NCBI GenBank assembly: GCA_027717655.1
Contig: JALLOH010000006.1
Span: forward strand, 1 to 59,697
Direction: 5' to 3'
DNA from: Acidobacteriia bacterium AH_259_A11_L15
Lineage (GTDB): Bacteria > Acidobacteriota > Terriglobia > Acidiferrales > 2-02-FULL-67-57
Length of the DNA: 59,697 nt
Both the position numbers and the translations under genes were made by a program. The notes under the pieces were generated by a model, which saw only the letters and a list, made by a program, of their open reading frames with translations, ran no database searches and was not told the DNA's origin. Below are positions 9,293 to 18,614 of this stretch, in pieces. Within the stretch, counting starts at the first letter, position 1. Each line of letters begins with the position of its first letter.

Positions 9293-9322
9293 TTGACAGG
9301 CAGGCCTTGATTCGGTTCTACT
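9293..9322 (+). promoter_or_regulatory. sigma70-type promoter for FecR-like paralogue 2
   Basis: A perfect -35 box TTGACA (9293-9298) is followed, after 18 nt, by TCTACT (9317-9322), four of six matches to TATAAT. The start codon at 9372 is about 45 nt downstream, with GGGGAGG in front of it. Confidence 0.5.
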
Positions 9323-9371
9323 GTGGCCAAGGCCGCCACTCTAGTGAACGCATACAAAGGGGAGGTTAGCC

Positions 9372-10091
9372 ATGACCAGTCGAGCCAGGATAGCCGTTAC
9401 AGTCTTAGTGATCGTCACGCTTGTTTCCCTTCCAGTCCAGGGAGCCAATCCGATTGGGAAGGCTGTTCCTCGTACGGGGACGAGTCTTCTTAATGGGACA
9501 GAATTGAAGCTCGAGACCACTATATTCCCTGGTGACACCCTGACTACAAACGACAATGGTTTGGCCCTGGTTGAGCTTTCACAGGGTGACCAGATCCACC
9601 TGGGCCCAGCGAGTTCTGCCGCAATCCACAGGCTAGACCAAGAGGTCGCGGTAGTTTTGACTCGGGGTATGGCCGCGATGCGGAGTGGAAATGCCAGCCA
9701 GATTTCCGTCAACGCCCTCGGTCTGTGGGTCCGTCCGACCGAAAAGGCCCTCTACGAGGTCGTGGTGGAAGAGAACGCGGTTGTCGTGGCTTCGAGCGAG
9801 GGGAACATCGAAGTTCAGGGAACCAATCGGTCCATGATCGTGCCTGCGGGCAGGACAATGAAGTTCGAGGTATCGTCGAATCCTAACCCGGGACCGGTAG
9901 GTGCTGGGAGTCACGATATCAGCCAAGGTGCGGCTGTCGGGATCGCAGTAGCGATTAGTGTGGGCATAACGATCCCGCTGGCGGTCGTGATCGCCAACAT
10001 GCAGGCTGACGACGAAGTGGACGAGTTGTGTGAGTTCGTCACGGCTGTCAGTCCTTCGAGTACGACAGCTCAGGCTTGCGCCCAGCGTTGA
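9372..10091 (+). CDS. secreted FecR-like protein, paralogue 2
   Basis: 239 residues with signal peptide (ARIAVTVLVIVTLVSLPVQG). It is colinear with its upstream neighbour: GKAVPRTGTSLLNGTELKLE, TIFPGDTLTTNDNG, GDQIHLGPASSAAI, TNRSMIVPAGRTMKFE, then a hydrophobic C-terminal segment (AVGIAVAISVGITIPLAVV). It has its own likely promoter (9293-9322) and ribosome site GGGGAGG. It stands just upstream of the polysaccharide export genes. A structural role in the envelope is plausible; a sigma/anti-sigma role of classical FecR is not supported because no ECF sigma gene is near. Confidence 0.68.
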   Translation: MTSRARIAVTVLVIVTLVSLPVQGANPIGKAVPRTGTSLLNGTELKLETTIFPGDTLTTNDNGLALVELSQGDQIHLGPASSAAIHRLDQEVAVVLTRGMAAMRSGNASQISVNALGLWVRPTEKALYEVVVEENAVVVASSEGNIEVQGTNRSMIVPAGRTMKFEVSSNPNPGPVGAGSHDISQGAAVGIAVAISVGITIPLAVVIANMQADDEVDELCEFVTAVSPSSTTAQACAQR

Positions 10092-10211
10092 TCGGTTCTG
10101 TCCTAGGGTAACGCAAGCGCTAGGATCCCGAAGTGGAGCGAGAAAGCTCCCTTTGCCGTCACCCGGAGTCCCAGGCTCTCAAGGGGGAGGTAGCAAGAAA
10201 GGGGCTCATGG

Positions 10212-11429
10212 GTGAAGAAGTGGGTGGTGTGTTGGTTTCAAAGGGCGACCCCTATGGGACCTCGGTTTCAACGAAGGGCTAACTTTTTTCGGATTGGTCT
10301 CGGGGCCAGTAGGGACAGGCTGCAGCTCCTAATCCTTCTTGTTTCCTGCCTCCTTGTTTGCCTAATCGGAGTCCCCGCTGGGGCGCAAAGCAAACAGGAG
10401 CCTCAGCGCGTCTCCCCTCCCCCCGCAGAGCTTGAAACGACTGAGGACTGGAACCGCCGCATGCAGGAGTTGTTGGGCTCTTCGCAGCCGGTCTCCAGTT
10501 TCTCCCTCCAAGAGTACCGCATAGGACCGGAAGACCTGGTTGAGATTACCGTCTTTGAAGCTCCCGAGCTCAACCGTACGGTTCGGGTGACTGGAGGCGG
10601 GGAAATCTACCTACCCCTGCTGGGCGGTGTGCAAGCCGCGGGCCTGACCCCAAGAGAGCTCGAGCTCGTCCTTCAGGAACTACTCCGGCGGACCTACATG
10701 AATGATCCGCACGTCGGGGTCTATGTCAAAGACATGGTCAGCCATCCGGTGTCTGTCTTTGGGGCAGTGGAGCGGCCCGGGGTGTATCAAATTCGAGGGA
10801 CGAAGACGCTGCTTGAGATCCTCTCCATGGCTGAGGGGCTGGCCGAAGATGCCGGGGATACCGTCATTGTGATGCGTGAGGCCAGCTTCTACGGCTTAAC
10901 AAACCCTTCAACACAAAGCACAAACGAGGCTACTTCGGTTACCCCCACGCCAGAGGTCACAGAAGCCGCAAAAGAGCCTTCTTCTGCTCAAGAAGGCATC
11001 GAAATCAACTTGAAGGCTTTGCTTGAATCAGGGGATCCCCGCTTCAACATCCCCATCTACCCGGGCGACATCGTAAAGGTGCCGCGGGCCGGGATCGTAT
11101 ACGTCGTGGGCGAGGTGAAGAGGCCAGGTGGTTTTGTTCTCAGGAGCAACGAAAACATTTCCGTCCTTCAGGCCATTGCCTTAGGTGAGGGTCTGACGAG
11201 GACGGCGGCCAAGAGCCAGGCTCGAATTATCCGGACGGACGAGGAAAGCGGCGAACGTGTTGAGATTCCTATTGATGTGGGGAAAATTCTGGCCGGGAAA
11301 GCTCCTGACCCATTGCTTCAGCCCAAAGACATCCTTTACATTCCTAACAGCGCGGCCCGCAGCGGTCTCTACCGGGCAGCCGAAGCGGCGATTTCCATTG
11401 TGAGCGGCGTGGTCATCTTCCGGAGGTAA
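10212..11429 (+). CDS. polysaccharide export outer-membrane protein (Wza-like)
   Basis: 405 residues. An N-terminal hydrophobic export signal (about 36-57, LQLLILLVSCLLVCLIGVPA) precedes a Poly_export domain (YRIGPEDLVEITVFEAPELN through GVYVKDMVSHPVSVFGAVER) and SLBB-type beta-grasp repeats (GAVERPGVYQIRGTKTLLEI and VGEVKRPGGFVLRSNENISV). It forms the outer-membrane channel for surface polysaccharide in partnership with the Wzc-like kinase that begins 2 nt after it. The start is GTG 10212, downstream of AAAGGGG; an internal ATG 15 codons later is possible. It is the first gene of the large plus-strand polysaccharide locus. Confidence 0.9.
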   Translation: MKKWVVCWFQRATPMGPRFQRRANFFRIGLGASRDRLQLLILLVSCLLVCLIGVPAGAQSKQEPQRVSPPPAELETTEDWNRRMQELLGSSQPVSSFSLQEYRIGPEDLVEITVFEAPELNRTVRVTGGGEIYLPLLGGVQAAGLTPRELELVLQELLRRTYMNDPHVGVYVKDMVSHPVSVFGAVERPGVYQIRGTKTLLEILSMAEGLAEDAGDTVIVMREASFYGLTNPSTQSTNEATSVTPTPEVTEAAKEPSSAQEGIEINLKALLESGDPRFNIPIYPGDIVKVPRAGIVYVVGEVKRPGGFVLRSNENISVLQAIALGEGLTRTAAKSQARIIRTDEESGERVEIPIDVGKILAGKAPDPLLQPKDILYIPNSAARSGLYRAAEAAISIVSGVVIFRR

Positions 11430-11431
11430 GA

Positions 11432-13819
11432 ATGGACGACGAAGTCCGGAAAGAGCAGCCTGAGCGCTCTGGATCTGCCTCTCGAGCGTTAGAGCGGCGT
11501 CGCTCGTACGTACCCGCCCGCTTCGAGACGGTGGAAATGGAGGAGGCTCCCGACCTCCGCGCCTACTGGCGCGTTCTTTGGAAGCGCCGCTGGACTATTC
11601 TGACCATCTTCTTTGTACTCTTTACGGTCGTCCTCATCGGGACGCTGAAGCAGACGCCGATTTACCGAGCGGTAGCCATGCTCGAAATCCGAAAGGAAAA
11701 TCCTGACCTAGTTACTCTAGAGGAAGTTTTTCAACTTGAGAGTGTTTCTGATACTTACCTGGAAACTCAGTACAAGATTTTGGGGAGTGATAGTCTCGCT
11801 CGGAGGGTCATCGAGGAACTCAGTCTGTACGAACTGGAGGAGTTCAATCCTCCGCCGCCCTGGTGGAGGAGTTGGATTTCATCTAGCGAGGGGGACGAGG
11901 AACCAGCGGAAAAAGGACAAATCTTTTCCGTGGGGACTGCGGATGTCGGAGTGGACCGACAGACCTTTCAGAAAACACTTCAAAATTTTGTGGATCGGTT
12001 GGGGGTTGAGCCAGTTAAGCGCAGTCGTTTGGTTGAAGTGAGATTTGAGTCGGAAGACCCGGAATTGGCCGCCCGCGTTGTAAATACTCTCGCAAATAAC
12101 TATATCGAGCAGAACTTAGAGGCACGCTGGGAGGCGACCCAAAAGGCGTCGGAGTGGCTTACCGAGCAATTGTCGAGCTTGAAAGCGAGATTAGAAAAGT
12201 CTGAGGAAGAACTACAAAGGTACGCGCGGGAAAATGGCCTGCTCTTTTTGGAGAGCGAGCAGGGTAATGCTGAGAATATCGTCAACCAACGGCTGCGGAG
12301 GTTACAGGAGGAGCTCACGAGAGCGCAAGCCATTCGCTACGAAAAGGAGTCCCTATATAGCCTGTTGGAGGCAGGTGAATATGCCTCTTTGCCGGGAGTT
12401 TTTGATAACAAGTTGATCCAAGACCTGAGCCTGACCCTGGCAGAGCTAAAGCGCAGACACGCTGACTTGCTGACTACCTTTACGCCTGACTACCCCAAGG
12501 TCAAAGAGTTGCAAAGCCAAATTGATGAAATTGAGGGCGCCCTGGCGCAGGAGCGCGAGCGGGCAGCTGAGCGGATCAGGAACGACTACCTCGCCGCCGT
12601 AACGCGCGAGAATCTTCTTCGGCAAGCCTTCGAGGTACAACAGGAGGAAGCCAATCTCGTTGCCGAAAAGTCGGTTCAGTACAATATTCTCAAGCGCGAG
12701 GTCGAAACAAACAGACAGCTATATGAAGGTTTGCTCCAGCGGCTGAGAGAAGCGGGTGTTTCGGCCGGCCTGAAGGCCAGCAACATTCGGATTGTCGATC
12801 CGGCTGAGCCCCCAGAGAAGCCCGCCAAACCGAAGCCGCTGCTGAATCTAGCTTTAGCAATCATTTTGGGACTAGGCCTGGGGGTGGGGGCGGCCTTCCT
12901 CCAGGAATACCTGGACAATACTCTGAAGACTTCGGAAGATGTGGAGCGGTTCCTGCGGGTACCGGCCCTGGCACTGATTCCTTCGGTCGAGTCTTTGAAC
13001 GGACGCCGGGGTGGTGTGTATGGTCTCTATGACCGCGGCAGCAAGTTGCTCACTAGTGGAGGCAAGGGCTCCGCGGAGATGGAGTTGCCAGGTAGGAGTG
13101 CCCCGGCGACGCCGTGGTATCGGATCGACGAGGCCAGTCAGCAGCACTCGACTCTGGCGGAGGCTTTTCGCAGCCTGCGCACCTCGGTCCTGCTCTCTAC
13201 CGCCGAACGGCCGCCGCGTTCTTTGCTTGTCACTAGCTCACAGCCGAGCGAGGGCAAGACCACAATCTCCCTCAACCTGGCGATTTCGCTGGCACAGTTG
13301 GGACAGCGCGTATTGCTCATCGACGCGGACATGCGCCGCCCCTGCCTCCACAAGGCATTTGAGATCAAAGACAGCTCAGGGTTGGCCAGTTACTTGACCG
13401 GCCAGCAGGAGTGGCAGGCACTCGTGGTACCCACGGGAGTCGCTGGGCTTGACGCGGTGCCTTGCGGGCCGGTGCCACCGAACCCCGCTGAGCTGCTGTC
13501 CTCCGAGCGCATGCGTACGCTAATTCGCGAGGCGATGGCGGTGTACAAGTTTACCGTTCTGGACTCACCGCCTCTGCTCGGCGTAGCTGACAGCCGCATC
13601 CTGGCGACGCTGGTTGAGGGTATCGTCCTCGTAGTGCAGGGTGGTGCCACTCCACGGGAGTTGGTCCAGCGGGCCCAGTCCCACGCTCGCGATGTGGACG
13701 CCAATGTCATCGGAGTGGTCTTGAACAACCTGGATGTGCGGAGCGATGACTACTATTACTACCGCTATTATCGGTACGACTATTACGGCTCCCGGGAGGG
13801 GACTTCGGAGAAAACCTAG
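11432..13819 (+). CDS. Wzc-like polysaccharide co-polymerase / tyrosine autokinase
   Basis: 795 residues. A Wzz domain opens with a transmembrane helix (about 54-71), followed by a long periplasmic coiled coil (about 200-430) and a GNVR-type segment ending in a second helix (LLNLALAIILGLGLGVGAAF). The C-terminal BY-kinase has Walker A (SSQPSEGKTTISLNLA, near residue 605), Walker A' (LLIDADMRRP) and Walker B (FTVLDSPPLLGV). The tail carries a Tyr cluster (DDYYYYRYYRYDYYG) whose autophosphorylation governs oligomerisation and chain length in the family. The ribosome site GGAGG overlaps the end of the Wza-like gene, showing tight coupling. Confidence 0.94.
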   Translation: MDDEVRKEQPERSGSASRALERRRSYVPARFETVEMEEAPDLRAYWRVLWKRRWTILTIFFVLFTVVLIGTLKQTPIYRAVAMLEIRKENPDLVTLEEVFQLESVSDTYLETQYKILGSDSLARRVIEELSLYELEEFNPPPPWWRSWISSSEGDEEPAEKGQIFSVGTADVGVDRQTFQKTLQNFVDRLGVEPVKRSRLVEVRFESEDPELAARVVNTLANNYIEQNLEARWEATQKASEWLTEQLSSLKARLEKSEEELQRYARENGLLFLESEQGNAENIVNQRLRRLQEELTRAQAIRYEKESLYSLLEAGEYASLPGVFDNKLIQDLSLTLAELKRRHADLLTTFTPDYPKVKELQSQIDEIEGALAQERERAAERIRNDYLAAVTRENLLRQAFEVQQEEANLVAEKSVQYNILKREVETNRQLYEGLLQRLREAGVSAGLKASNIRIVDPAEPPEKPAKPKPLLNLALAIILGLGLGVGAAFLQEYLDNTLKTSEDVERFLRVPALALIPSVESLNGRRGGVYGLYDRGSKLLTSGGKGSAEMELPGRSAPATPWYRIDEASQQHSTLAEAFRSLRTSVLLSTAERPPRSLLVTSSQPSEGKTTISLNLAISLAQLGQRVLLIDADMRRPCLHKAFEIKDSSGLASYLTGQQEWQALVVPTGVAGLDAVPCGPVPPNPAELLSSERMRTLIREAMAVYKFTVLDSPPLLGVADSRILATLVEGIVLVVQGGATPRELVQRAQSHARDVDANVIGVVLNNLDVRSDDYYYYRYYRYDYYGSREGTSEKT

Positions 13820-13877
13820 GTGGGGTCGGAGTCGAGACCTAGCCCTCTTGACCACTGGTTGGCATGTCCAGAAGCGT

Positions 13878-14212
13878 ATGGCGCGAATCGGTGAGATCGG
13901 TCTCATCAGTGCCTTGGTTATCGCGGTGCTTGCCTTCGGAGGGACGGAACCTCTCTACTTGGATCGATCTTCTACCTGCTCGTGCGCACTCTTTGCCGTT
14001 TTCGCAATGCCGGGGATCATTTTGAGCGAACGACGGCGCTGGGCTGCGCCGGCAGCCTGGTGGCGCTGCTGACCCACACCTTGACTGACTTCAACTTGCA
14101 GATGCCGGCGAATGCCCTGGTCTTTTCGGTGGTGCTGAGTCTCGCATATGCGACGACAAGGCAAAGGCAGCTTACCGCGCCTGGCGGCTCGCCGAGAGCC
14201 GCTACCACGTGA
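13878..14212 (+). pseudogene. O-antigen ligase remnant with a large internal deletion
   Basis: The frame from ATG 13878 reads GLISALVIAVLAFGGTEPLY, the N-terminus of the intact ligase at 45936 (ILAAVVAFGGTEPI). After about codon 30 it jumps, with a frame change, to FYLLVRTLCRFRNAGDHFER then LTDFNLQMPANALVFSVVL, matching that ligase's C-terminus (HSFADFNLQIPANALIFVTI). About 330 residues of the middle are gone, with the junction near 13960-13975. The position directly after the Wzc-like gene indicates an ancestral wza-wzc-ligase order. Confidence 0.75.
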
Positions 14213-14219
14213 GGTGGGA

Positions 14220-14894
14220 ATGGACTGGAGTGTAGTGGTTTTCGTCTCCGACCACGGGGCCAAGAAGCTCGATGGCTGTGTGTGCGTGAACGAATGGCTG
14301 ATCGAGCAGGGCTACCTGGCCTTGCAAGACTATCCAGCCCAACCCATCCCGATTCACAAGCTCTATATTGACTGGTCGGGGACGCGCGCCTGGGGTGATG
14401 GCGGCTACTACGGCCGTATTTTCCTGAACGTCCGAGGCCGGGAGCCGCAAAGGATTGTCGAGGCCGATTCCGTTGGACCGCTACTGGAAGAGTTGCGTGC
14501 TGGTTTGGAGACACTCACCCCGGGGACGTGTGCCTACCGGCCGGTGGAGCTCTTCCGCGAGGTCAATGGCTGTCCCCCAGACCTGATTGTCTATTTCGCC
14601 GACCTCCACTGGCGCTCGGTGGGGAGCGTCGGCATGCGGAGCGTTTACACTTTCGAGAACGACAGGGGTCCAGATGAGGCGAACCACGACTGGCATGGAA
14701 TCTTCATTAGCCCGTGGATGAATGGGCAGGGGGGCGCACAAATCGAAAAAGATCAAATCTACGACATCGGGCCAACGGTGCTGACACGCTTTGGGCTGGC
14801 GGCACCGGCGGAGATCATGGGCCAGTCGCTCGCGCTGCGACGGCTAACAACGAAGGCACTGTTGTCCCCGGCGGAAGGCATCGAAGGGCGATGA
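14220..14894 (+). pseudogene. C-terminal half of an alkaline-phosphatase-superfamily phosphodiesterase
   Basis: The frame from 14220 starts MDWSVVVFVSDHGAKKLDG, the metal-binding SDHG motif normally in the middle of type I phosphodiesterase/nucleotide pyrophosphatase-like proteins. It continues through RAWGDGGYYGRIFLNVRG, PPDLIVYFADLHWRSVGSVG and DEANHDWHGIFI, all typical of the second half. The N-terminal half, with the nucleophile and first metal ligands, is absent and replaced by the ligase remnant. The remaining protein could be made, since its stop overlaps the gmd start as ATGA, but would lack activity. Confidence 0.65.
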
Positions 14895-15916
14895 CACTAC
14901 CTGTTGCACTCATTACTGGACTCACTGGACAAGACGGCTCCTACTTGGTGGAGCTCCTACTGCAAAAAGGCTATCGGGTCTTTGGTCTGGTGCGCCGTGC
15001 AAGTACCTTCAACACGGGCCGGGTTGACCATTTGCTTGACACGTTCGACACCAACCGTCTTGAATTCCTCCGGGGTGATTTGACCGATGGCAGTTCGTTG
15101 GCCCGCTTGCTGCGGCTGATCAAGCCAGGAGAAATTTATCACTTGGCGGCTCAGACCCACGTGATGGTGAGTTTTGAAATTCCCGAATATACCGCCGATA
15201 CAATTGTCCTGGGAACGATCCGGCTTTTGGAGGGTGTGCGCGAGGTGGGCATCCAGCCGAAAATTTATAACGCGTGCAGCAGCGAAGTCTTTGGCAATAC
15301 ACCCCCGCCACAAAATGAGCACTCTCCGATGGCACCGCGCAGCCCCTATGCAGCAGCTAAAGCCTGTGCTTACCACTGCTGCCGAATTTATCGCGAAGGT
15401 CACCGGATGTGGATCGCCAACGGAATCCTTTTCAATCACGAATCGCCGCGCCGCGGAGAAACCTTTGTAACGCGTAAGGTCACGCGGGCGGTGGCGCGAA
15501 TCAAACTCGGTCTGCAAAACAAGGTCATGCTGGGGAATCTCGAAGCACACCGAGATTGGGGCTACGCGCCCGAGTTTGTTGAGGCTATGTGGCGGATCCT
15601 TCAGCAAGAAGAACCCGATGACTACGTGATTGCCACCGGCGACTCGCATTCGGTCCTGGAATTCGTCGAGGAGGCGTTTGGCTACGCCGGGTTGGCCTGG
15701 CGGCAGCACGTGGAAATTGACGCTCGTTTGATTCGCCCGCTTGATGTGGATTATTTGCTAGGGGATTCGCGGAAAGCCAGAAGCAAGTTGAGATGGCAAC
15801 CCAAGACGAGCTTTAAGGAGTTGGTGCATATCATGGTGGATGCGGACCTGAAGCGCGAAAGGATTTTACTGGAAGGAACCGCGGCACACCACGGCGCTGG
15901 GCTTGCTCACCTCTAG
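14891..15916 (+). CDS. gmd: GDP-mannose 4,6-dehydratase
   Basis: 341 residues; makes GDP-4-keto-6-deoxy-D-mannose from GDP-mannose. ATG 14891 is chosen because [20 protein letters not shown] is the canonical start of Gmd with its GxxGxx[17 protein letters not shown], the active-site Tyr-xxx-Lys in [13 protein letters not shown], and [20 protein letters not shown] are family signatures. It overlaps the preceding pseudogene by 4 nt. Its product can be reduced by the next gene (GDP-fucose-synthase-like) or aminated by the DegT enzyme at 17473. Confidence 0.95.
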   Translation: MTLPVALITGLTGQDGSYLVELLLQKGYRVFGLVRRASTFNTGRVDHLLDTFDTNRLEFLRGDLTDGSSLARLLRLIKPGEIYHLAAQTHVMVSFEIPEYTADTIVLGTIRLLEGVREVGIQPKIYNACSSEVFGNTPPPQNEHSPMAPRSPYAAAKACAYHCCRIYREGHRMWIANGILFNHESPRRGETFVTRKVTRAVARIKLGLQNKVMLGNLEAHRDWGYAPEFVEAMWRILQQEEPDDYVIATGDSHSVLEFVEEAFGYAGLAWRQHVEIDARLIRPLDVDYLLGDSRKARSKLRWQPKTSFKELVHIMVDADLKRERILLEGTAAHHGAGLAHL

Positions 15917-15929
15917 GCACGGGCTGGCG

Positions 15930-16859
15930 ATGGAGAAGATTCTCGTTCTTGGCGGCCATGGCTTTCTGGGCGCCAATGTGGTTGGCGCTTTTGAGGGGAA
16001 GGGCTACGCAGTGGAGGCGGCGAGCCGCCGCACGGGCGTGGACGCCCGCGATGAGTCCGCTCTCACGGCCTTTCTGGAACGGGCAAGACCCGATGTCCTC
16101 GTGAATTGCGCCGCCCATGTTGGCGGCATAGCTTACAACGCGCAATGCCCGGTTGCGATTTACGAAGACAATCTGTTGCTGGGCTTCAACTTGATTCGTG
16201 CTACCTTCCGGTGCGGCGTGAAGAAATTCGTCAACATTATGCCGAACTGTACCTATCCGGGTGAGTTAGACCTCTACAGCGAGCCGCAGTGGTGGGACGG
16301 ACCGATGCATCCCACAGTATTGACCTACGGGATGCCTCGGAAAGCCTTGTGGGCACAGGCCTGGGCCTACCAGCAGGAACATGGCTTTCGCTCGATTCAC
16401 CTGGTGTTGCCCAACTTGTATGGGCCTAGAGACCACTTTGACGTTGTTCGCTCCCATGCTCTCGGGGCCTTGATCCGCAAAGTGATGGACGCCAAGCGCA
16501 CAAGGCTTGAGGAGGTCGAGATCTGGGGCACAGGCCGGCCCATACGGGAATGGATGTACGTCGAGGACGCAGCTGAGGGAGTTGTGCTGTCAACTGAGCG
16601 GTACAAAGAAATCGAAGTCTTGAATCTGGGCAGTGGACAAGGATGCTCGATTCGAGAACTGGCAGAAATGATCAAATCGAGCGTGGGATGGAATGGTAAT
16701 TTTGTCTACGACACGTCGCGGCCCGACGGCGCACCCAGAAAGATCCTCGACGTGGAAAGAATGAAGCATAGACTCGGATGGTTCCCTAGGGTTAGTCTCG
16801 ATGAAGGTATCCGCCGTACAGTGACTTGGTATTTTGAACATCGTGATGAGTACCTATGA
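15930..16859 (+). CDS. fcl: GDP-L-fucose synthase-like epimerase/reductase
   Basis: 309 residues from ATG 15930 (MEKILVLGGHGFLGANVVGA, NAD(P)-binding). VNCAAHVGGIAYNAQCPVAI and NIMPNCTYPG are typical of the GDP-L-fucose synthase / 6-deoxy-hexose reductase group. The catalytic region reads THP..TYGMPRKALWAQ: Tyr is present, but the position four residues after it, normally Lys, is Arg, with a Lys one further on. It follows gmd by 13 nt and overlaps the methyltransferase gene by 4 nt (ATGA). It may make GDP-L-fucose or another GDP-6-deoxyhexose; activity is uncertain because of the Arg. Confidence 0.8.
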   Translation: MEKILVLGGHGFLGANVVGAFEGKGYAVEAASRRTGVDARDESALTAFLERARPDVLVNCAAHVGGIAYNAQCPVAIYEDNLLLGFNLIRATFRCGVKKFVNIMPNCTYPGELDLYSEPQWWDGPMHPTVLTYGMPRKALWAQAWAYQQEHGFRSIHLVLPNLYGPRDHFDVVRSHALGALIRKVMDAKRTRLEEVEIWGTGRPIREWMYVEDAAEGVVLSTERYKEIEVLNLGSGQGCSIRELAEMIKSSVGWNGNFVYDTSRPDGAPRKILDVERMKHRLGWFPRVSLDEGIRRTVTWYFEHRDEYL

Positions 16860-17410
16860 AAGCGCCGCAGTCAGGCAAGTTGATGCTTCATGTTGGTTGT
16901 GGAGACGTGCATATCCCCGGTTTCATTCATGTTGATGTTCGAGCGTTGGCGCATGTGGACGTCGTGGCTCCTGCTGACAAGCTGACACAAATTGAGGATG
17001 ACTCTGTCGATCTGCTCTACAACTGCCACGTCCTTGAGCACGTCCGCCGCGGAGAAGAAACGAAAGTCCTCAAGGAATGGTACCGAGTGCTCAAGCGTGG
17101 AGGAATTCTGAGGACGGCAGTCCCTGACTTTGCACGAATCCTCGCATGGTACCAGAGGACGGGAAACCTCGACGAGCTCTTGGGCCTACTACACGGCCGA
17201 CAAGATCATGAGTACAACATTCATTATCAAACTTATGATTTCCCCAGGTTGGAGACACTCCTAAAGAGTGTCGGTTTCAGGGACATCAGGCGATACGATT
17301 GGAGGGAAACGATTCACAAGGATTATGACGATTTCTCTCAAGCCTACCTTCCTCACATGGACAAGGAAAAGGGAATGCTCATGTCTCTGAATGTTGAGAC
17401 AACGAAATAA
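16856..17410 (+). CDS. SAM-dependent methyltransferase (class I)
   Basis: 184 residues. Motif I is LMLHVGCGDVHIPGFIHVDV, with the acidic ribose ligand in HVDV. YNCHVLEHVRRGEETKVLKE and WYRVLKRGGILRTAVPDF are the later motifs of Methyltransf_11-type enzymes. The small size and the context between a GDP-sugar reductase and an aminotransferase suggest methylation of a sugar or sugar nucleotide, but the acceptor is unknown. Its start overlaps the fcl stop as ATGA, implying translational coupling. Confidence 0.8.
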   Translation: MKAPQSGKLMLHVGCGDVHIPGFIHVDVRALAHVDVVAPADKLTQIEDDSVDLLYNCHVLEHVRRGEETKVLKEWYRVLKRGGILRTAVPDFARILAWYQRTGNLDELLGLLHGRQDHEYNIHYQTYDFPRLETLLKSVGFRDIRRYDWRETIHKDYDDFSQAYLPHMDKEKGMLMSLNVETTK

Positions 17411-17472
17411 AAGACTTTTTGCCTAGTTTCTCGAGTCGAAATGTAACGCTGGTCCCGTTGGAGGCCACAACC

Positions 17473-18591
17473 ATGCGGACGACAATACCACAATTTGAGC
17501 CTTATTTGGGACAGGAAGAGATTTTCCAGGTGAACGAGGTCCTTCGCAGCGGATGGATCACCGAAGGCGCTAGGTCGCAGGAGTTTGTCAAACGCCTCGT
17601 CGCTCTTACAGGTGCTCGGTATGTTAGCTTGGCTCCAAACGGAACTCTGGCTCTGTACGCCGCCTTGAAGCTGCTAGGCATCAGAGAGGAGGATGAAGTC
17701 ATCGTTCCCGATTTTACATTTTTGGCCAGCGCGACCGCTGTCGTGCTCACTGGTGCAACTCCTGTATTTGTCGATGTGGACAGCGCAACTTTCAATATCT
17801 TGCCGGAGTTGATTGAACCCGCGATCACGAAGCGGACCAAGGCAATTATGCCTGTCCACATCTATGGTCAGGCGGCCAAAATGGATGCAATTCTAGATAT
17901 CGCGAAGCGTCACAACCTGAAAATTGTAGAGGACGCTGCACAAGGCATAGGAGTTAGCTACAAGGGGAGACATGTTGGAACCTTTGGCGATTTCGGGTGT
18001 CTCTCTTTTTTTGCCGACAAGACCATAACTACCGGAGAAGGTGGGGCTGTGCTGACCAACGATCCTGGTCTAGCCGAGGCGCACCTGTATTTTAGGAACC
18101 AGGGACGGCTGGAACGAGGATCGTTCATTCATCCGCGCCTTGGATATAATTTCAGGTTGACTGATGTTCAAGCCGGCATTGGCTTGGCGCAGTTAGATAA
18201 GCTTGCAGAGATTGTCGAGATGAAGCGGAAAAATGAACACTTCTATCGAGAGCTGTTGGCTGAAGTCAACCAAGTCACCTTTCCGACTGTGGATCGCGAC
18301 AGCGAACGAGTGCCCTTCAGGGTCAATATCTTGGTTGCTGATCCAGAGAAGCTGGGAGGCTTTCTAGAAGCACGAAAGATCGGTGTAAGGCGATTTTTCT
18401 ATCCGATTCATCGGCAACCCTGTTTTAACGGTCATAATAGTCGAGTGTCGGGAGTGATACAGAATTCAGTCCGCGCCTTTGAGCATGGTTTGTCGCTGCC
18501 TTCTTCGGCTAGGCTCAGAACAGAAGAAATCCGATACGTGTGTGCGGCCATATGTGATTTCTTTGCTGGCACGCATGTCCCTTCTCGATAA
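17473..18591 (+). CDS. DegT/DnrJ/EryC1 sugar aminotransferase, perosamine-synthase-like
   Basis: 372 residues. ATG 17473 is chosen for GGAGG at 17460-17464, 8 nt upstream. A PLP-dependent fold with SGWITEGARSQEFVKRLVAL near the N-terminus, PDFTFLASATAVVLTGATPV, the PLP-phosphate region, and Lys in CLSFFADKTITTGEGGAV as Schiff-base residue. The N-terminal motif and the gmd gene just upstream make GDP-4-keto-6-deoxymannose the likely substrate, giving GDP-perosamine. Supporting this, a formyltransferase gene follows at 20170, the arrangement known for N-formylperosamine O-antigens. Local G+C is lower than in the flanks. Confidence 0.82.
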   Translation: MRTTIPQFEPYLGQEEIFQVNEVLRSGWITEGARSQEFVKRLVALTGARYVSLAPNGTLALYAALKLLGIREEDEVIVPDFTFLASATAVVLTGATPVFVDVDSATFNILPELIEPAITKRTKAIMPVHIYGQAAKMDAILDIAKRHNLKIVEDAAQGIGVSYKGRHVGTFGDFGCLSFFADKTITTGEGGAVLTNDPGLAEAHLYFRNQGRLERGSFIHPRLGYNFRLTDVQAGIGLAQLDKLAEIVEMKRKNEHFYRELLAEVNQVTFPTVDRDSERVPFRVNILVADPEKLGGFLEARKIGVRRFFYPIHRQPCFNGHNSRVSGVIQNSVRAFEHGLSLPSSARLRTEEIRYVCAAICDFFAGTHVPSR

Positions 18592-18614
18592 CATAGTTGA
18601 AGTTAGACCCTCCC

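Noticed and set aside
14714..14890. Longer start for the gmd gene
   Set aside because: The extra 59 residues lie within the phosphodiesterase remnant and have no relation to Gmd; the canonical N-terminus starts at 14891.
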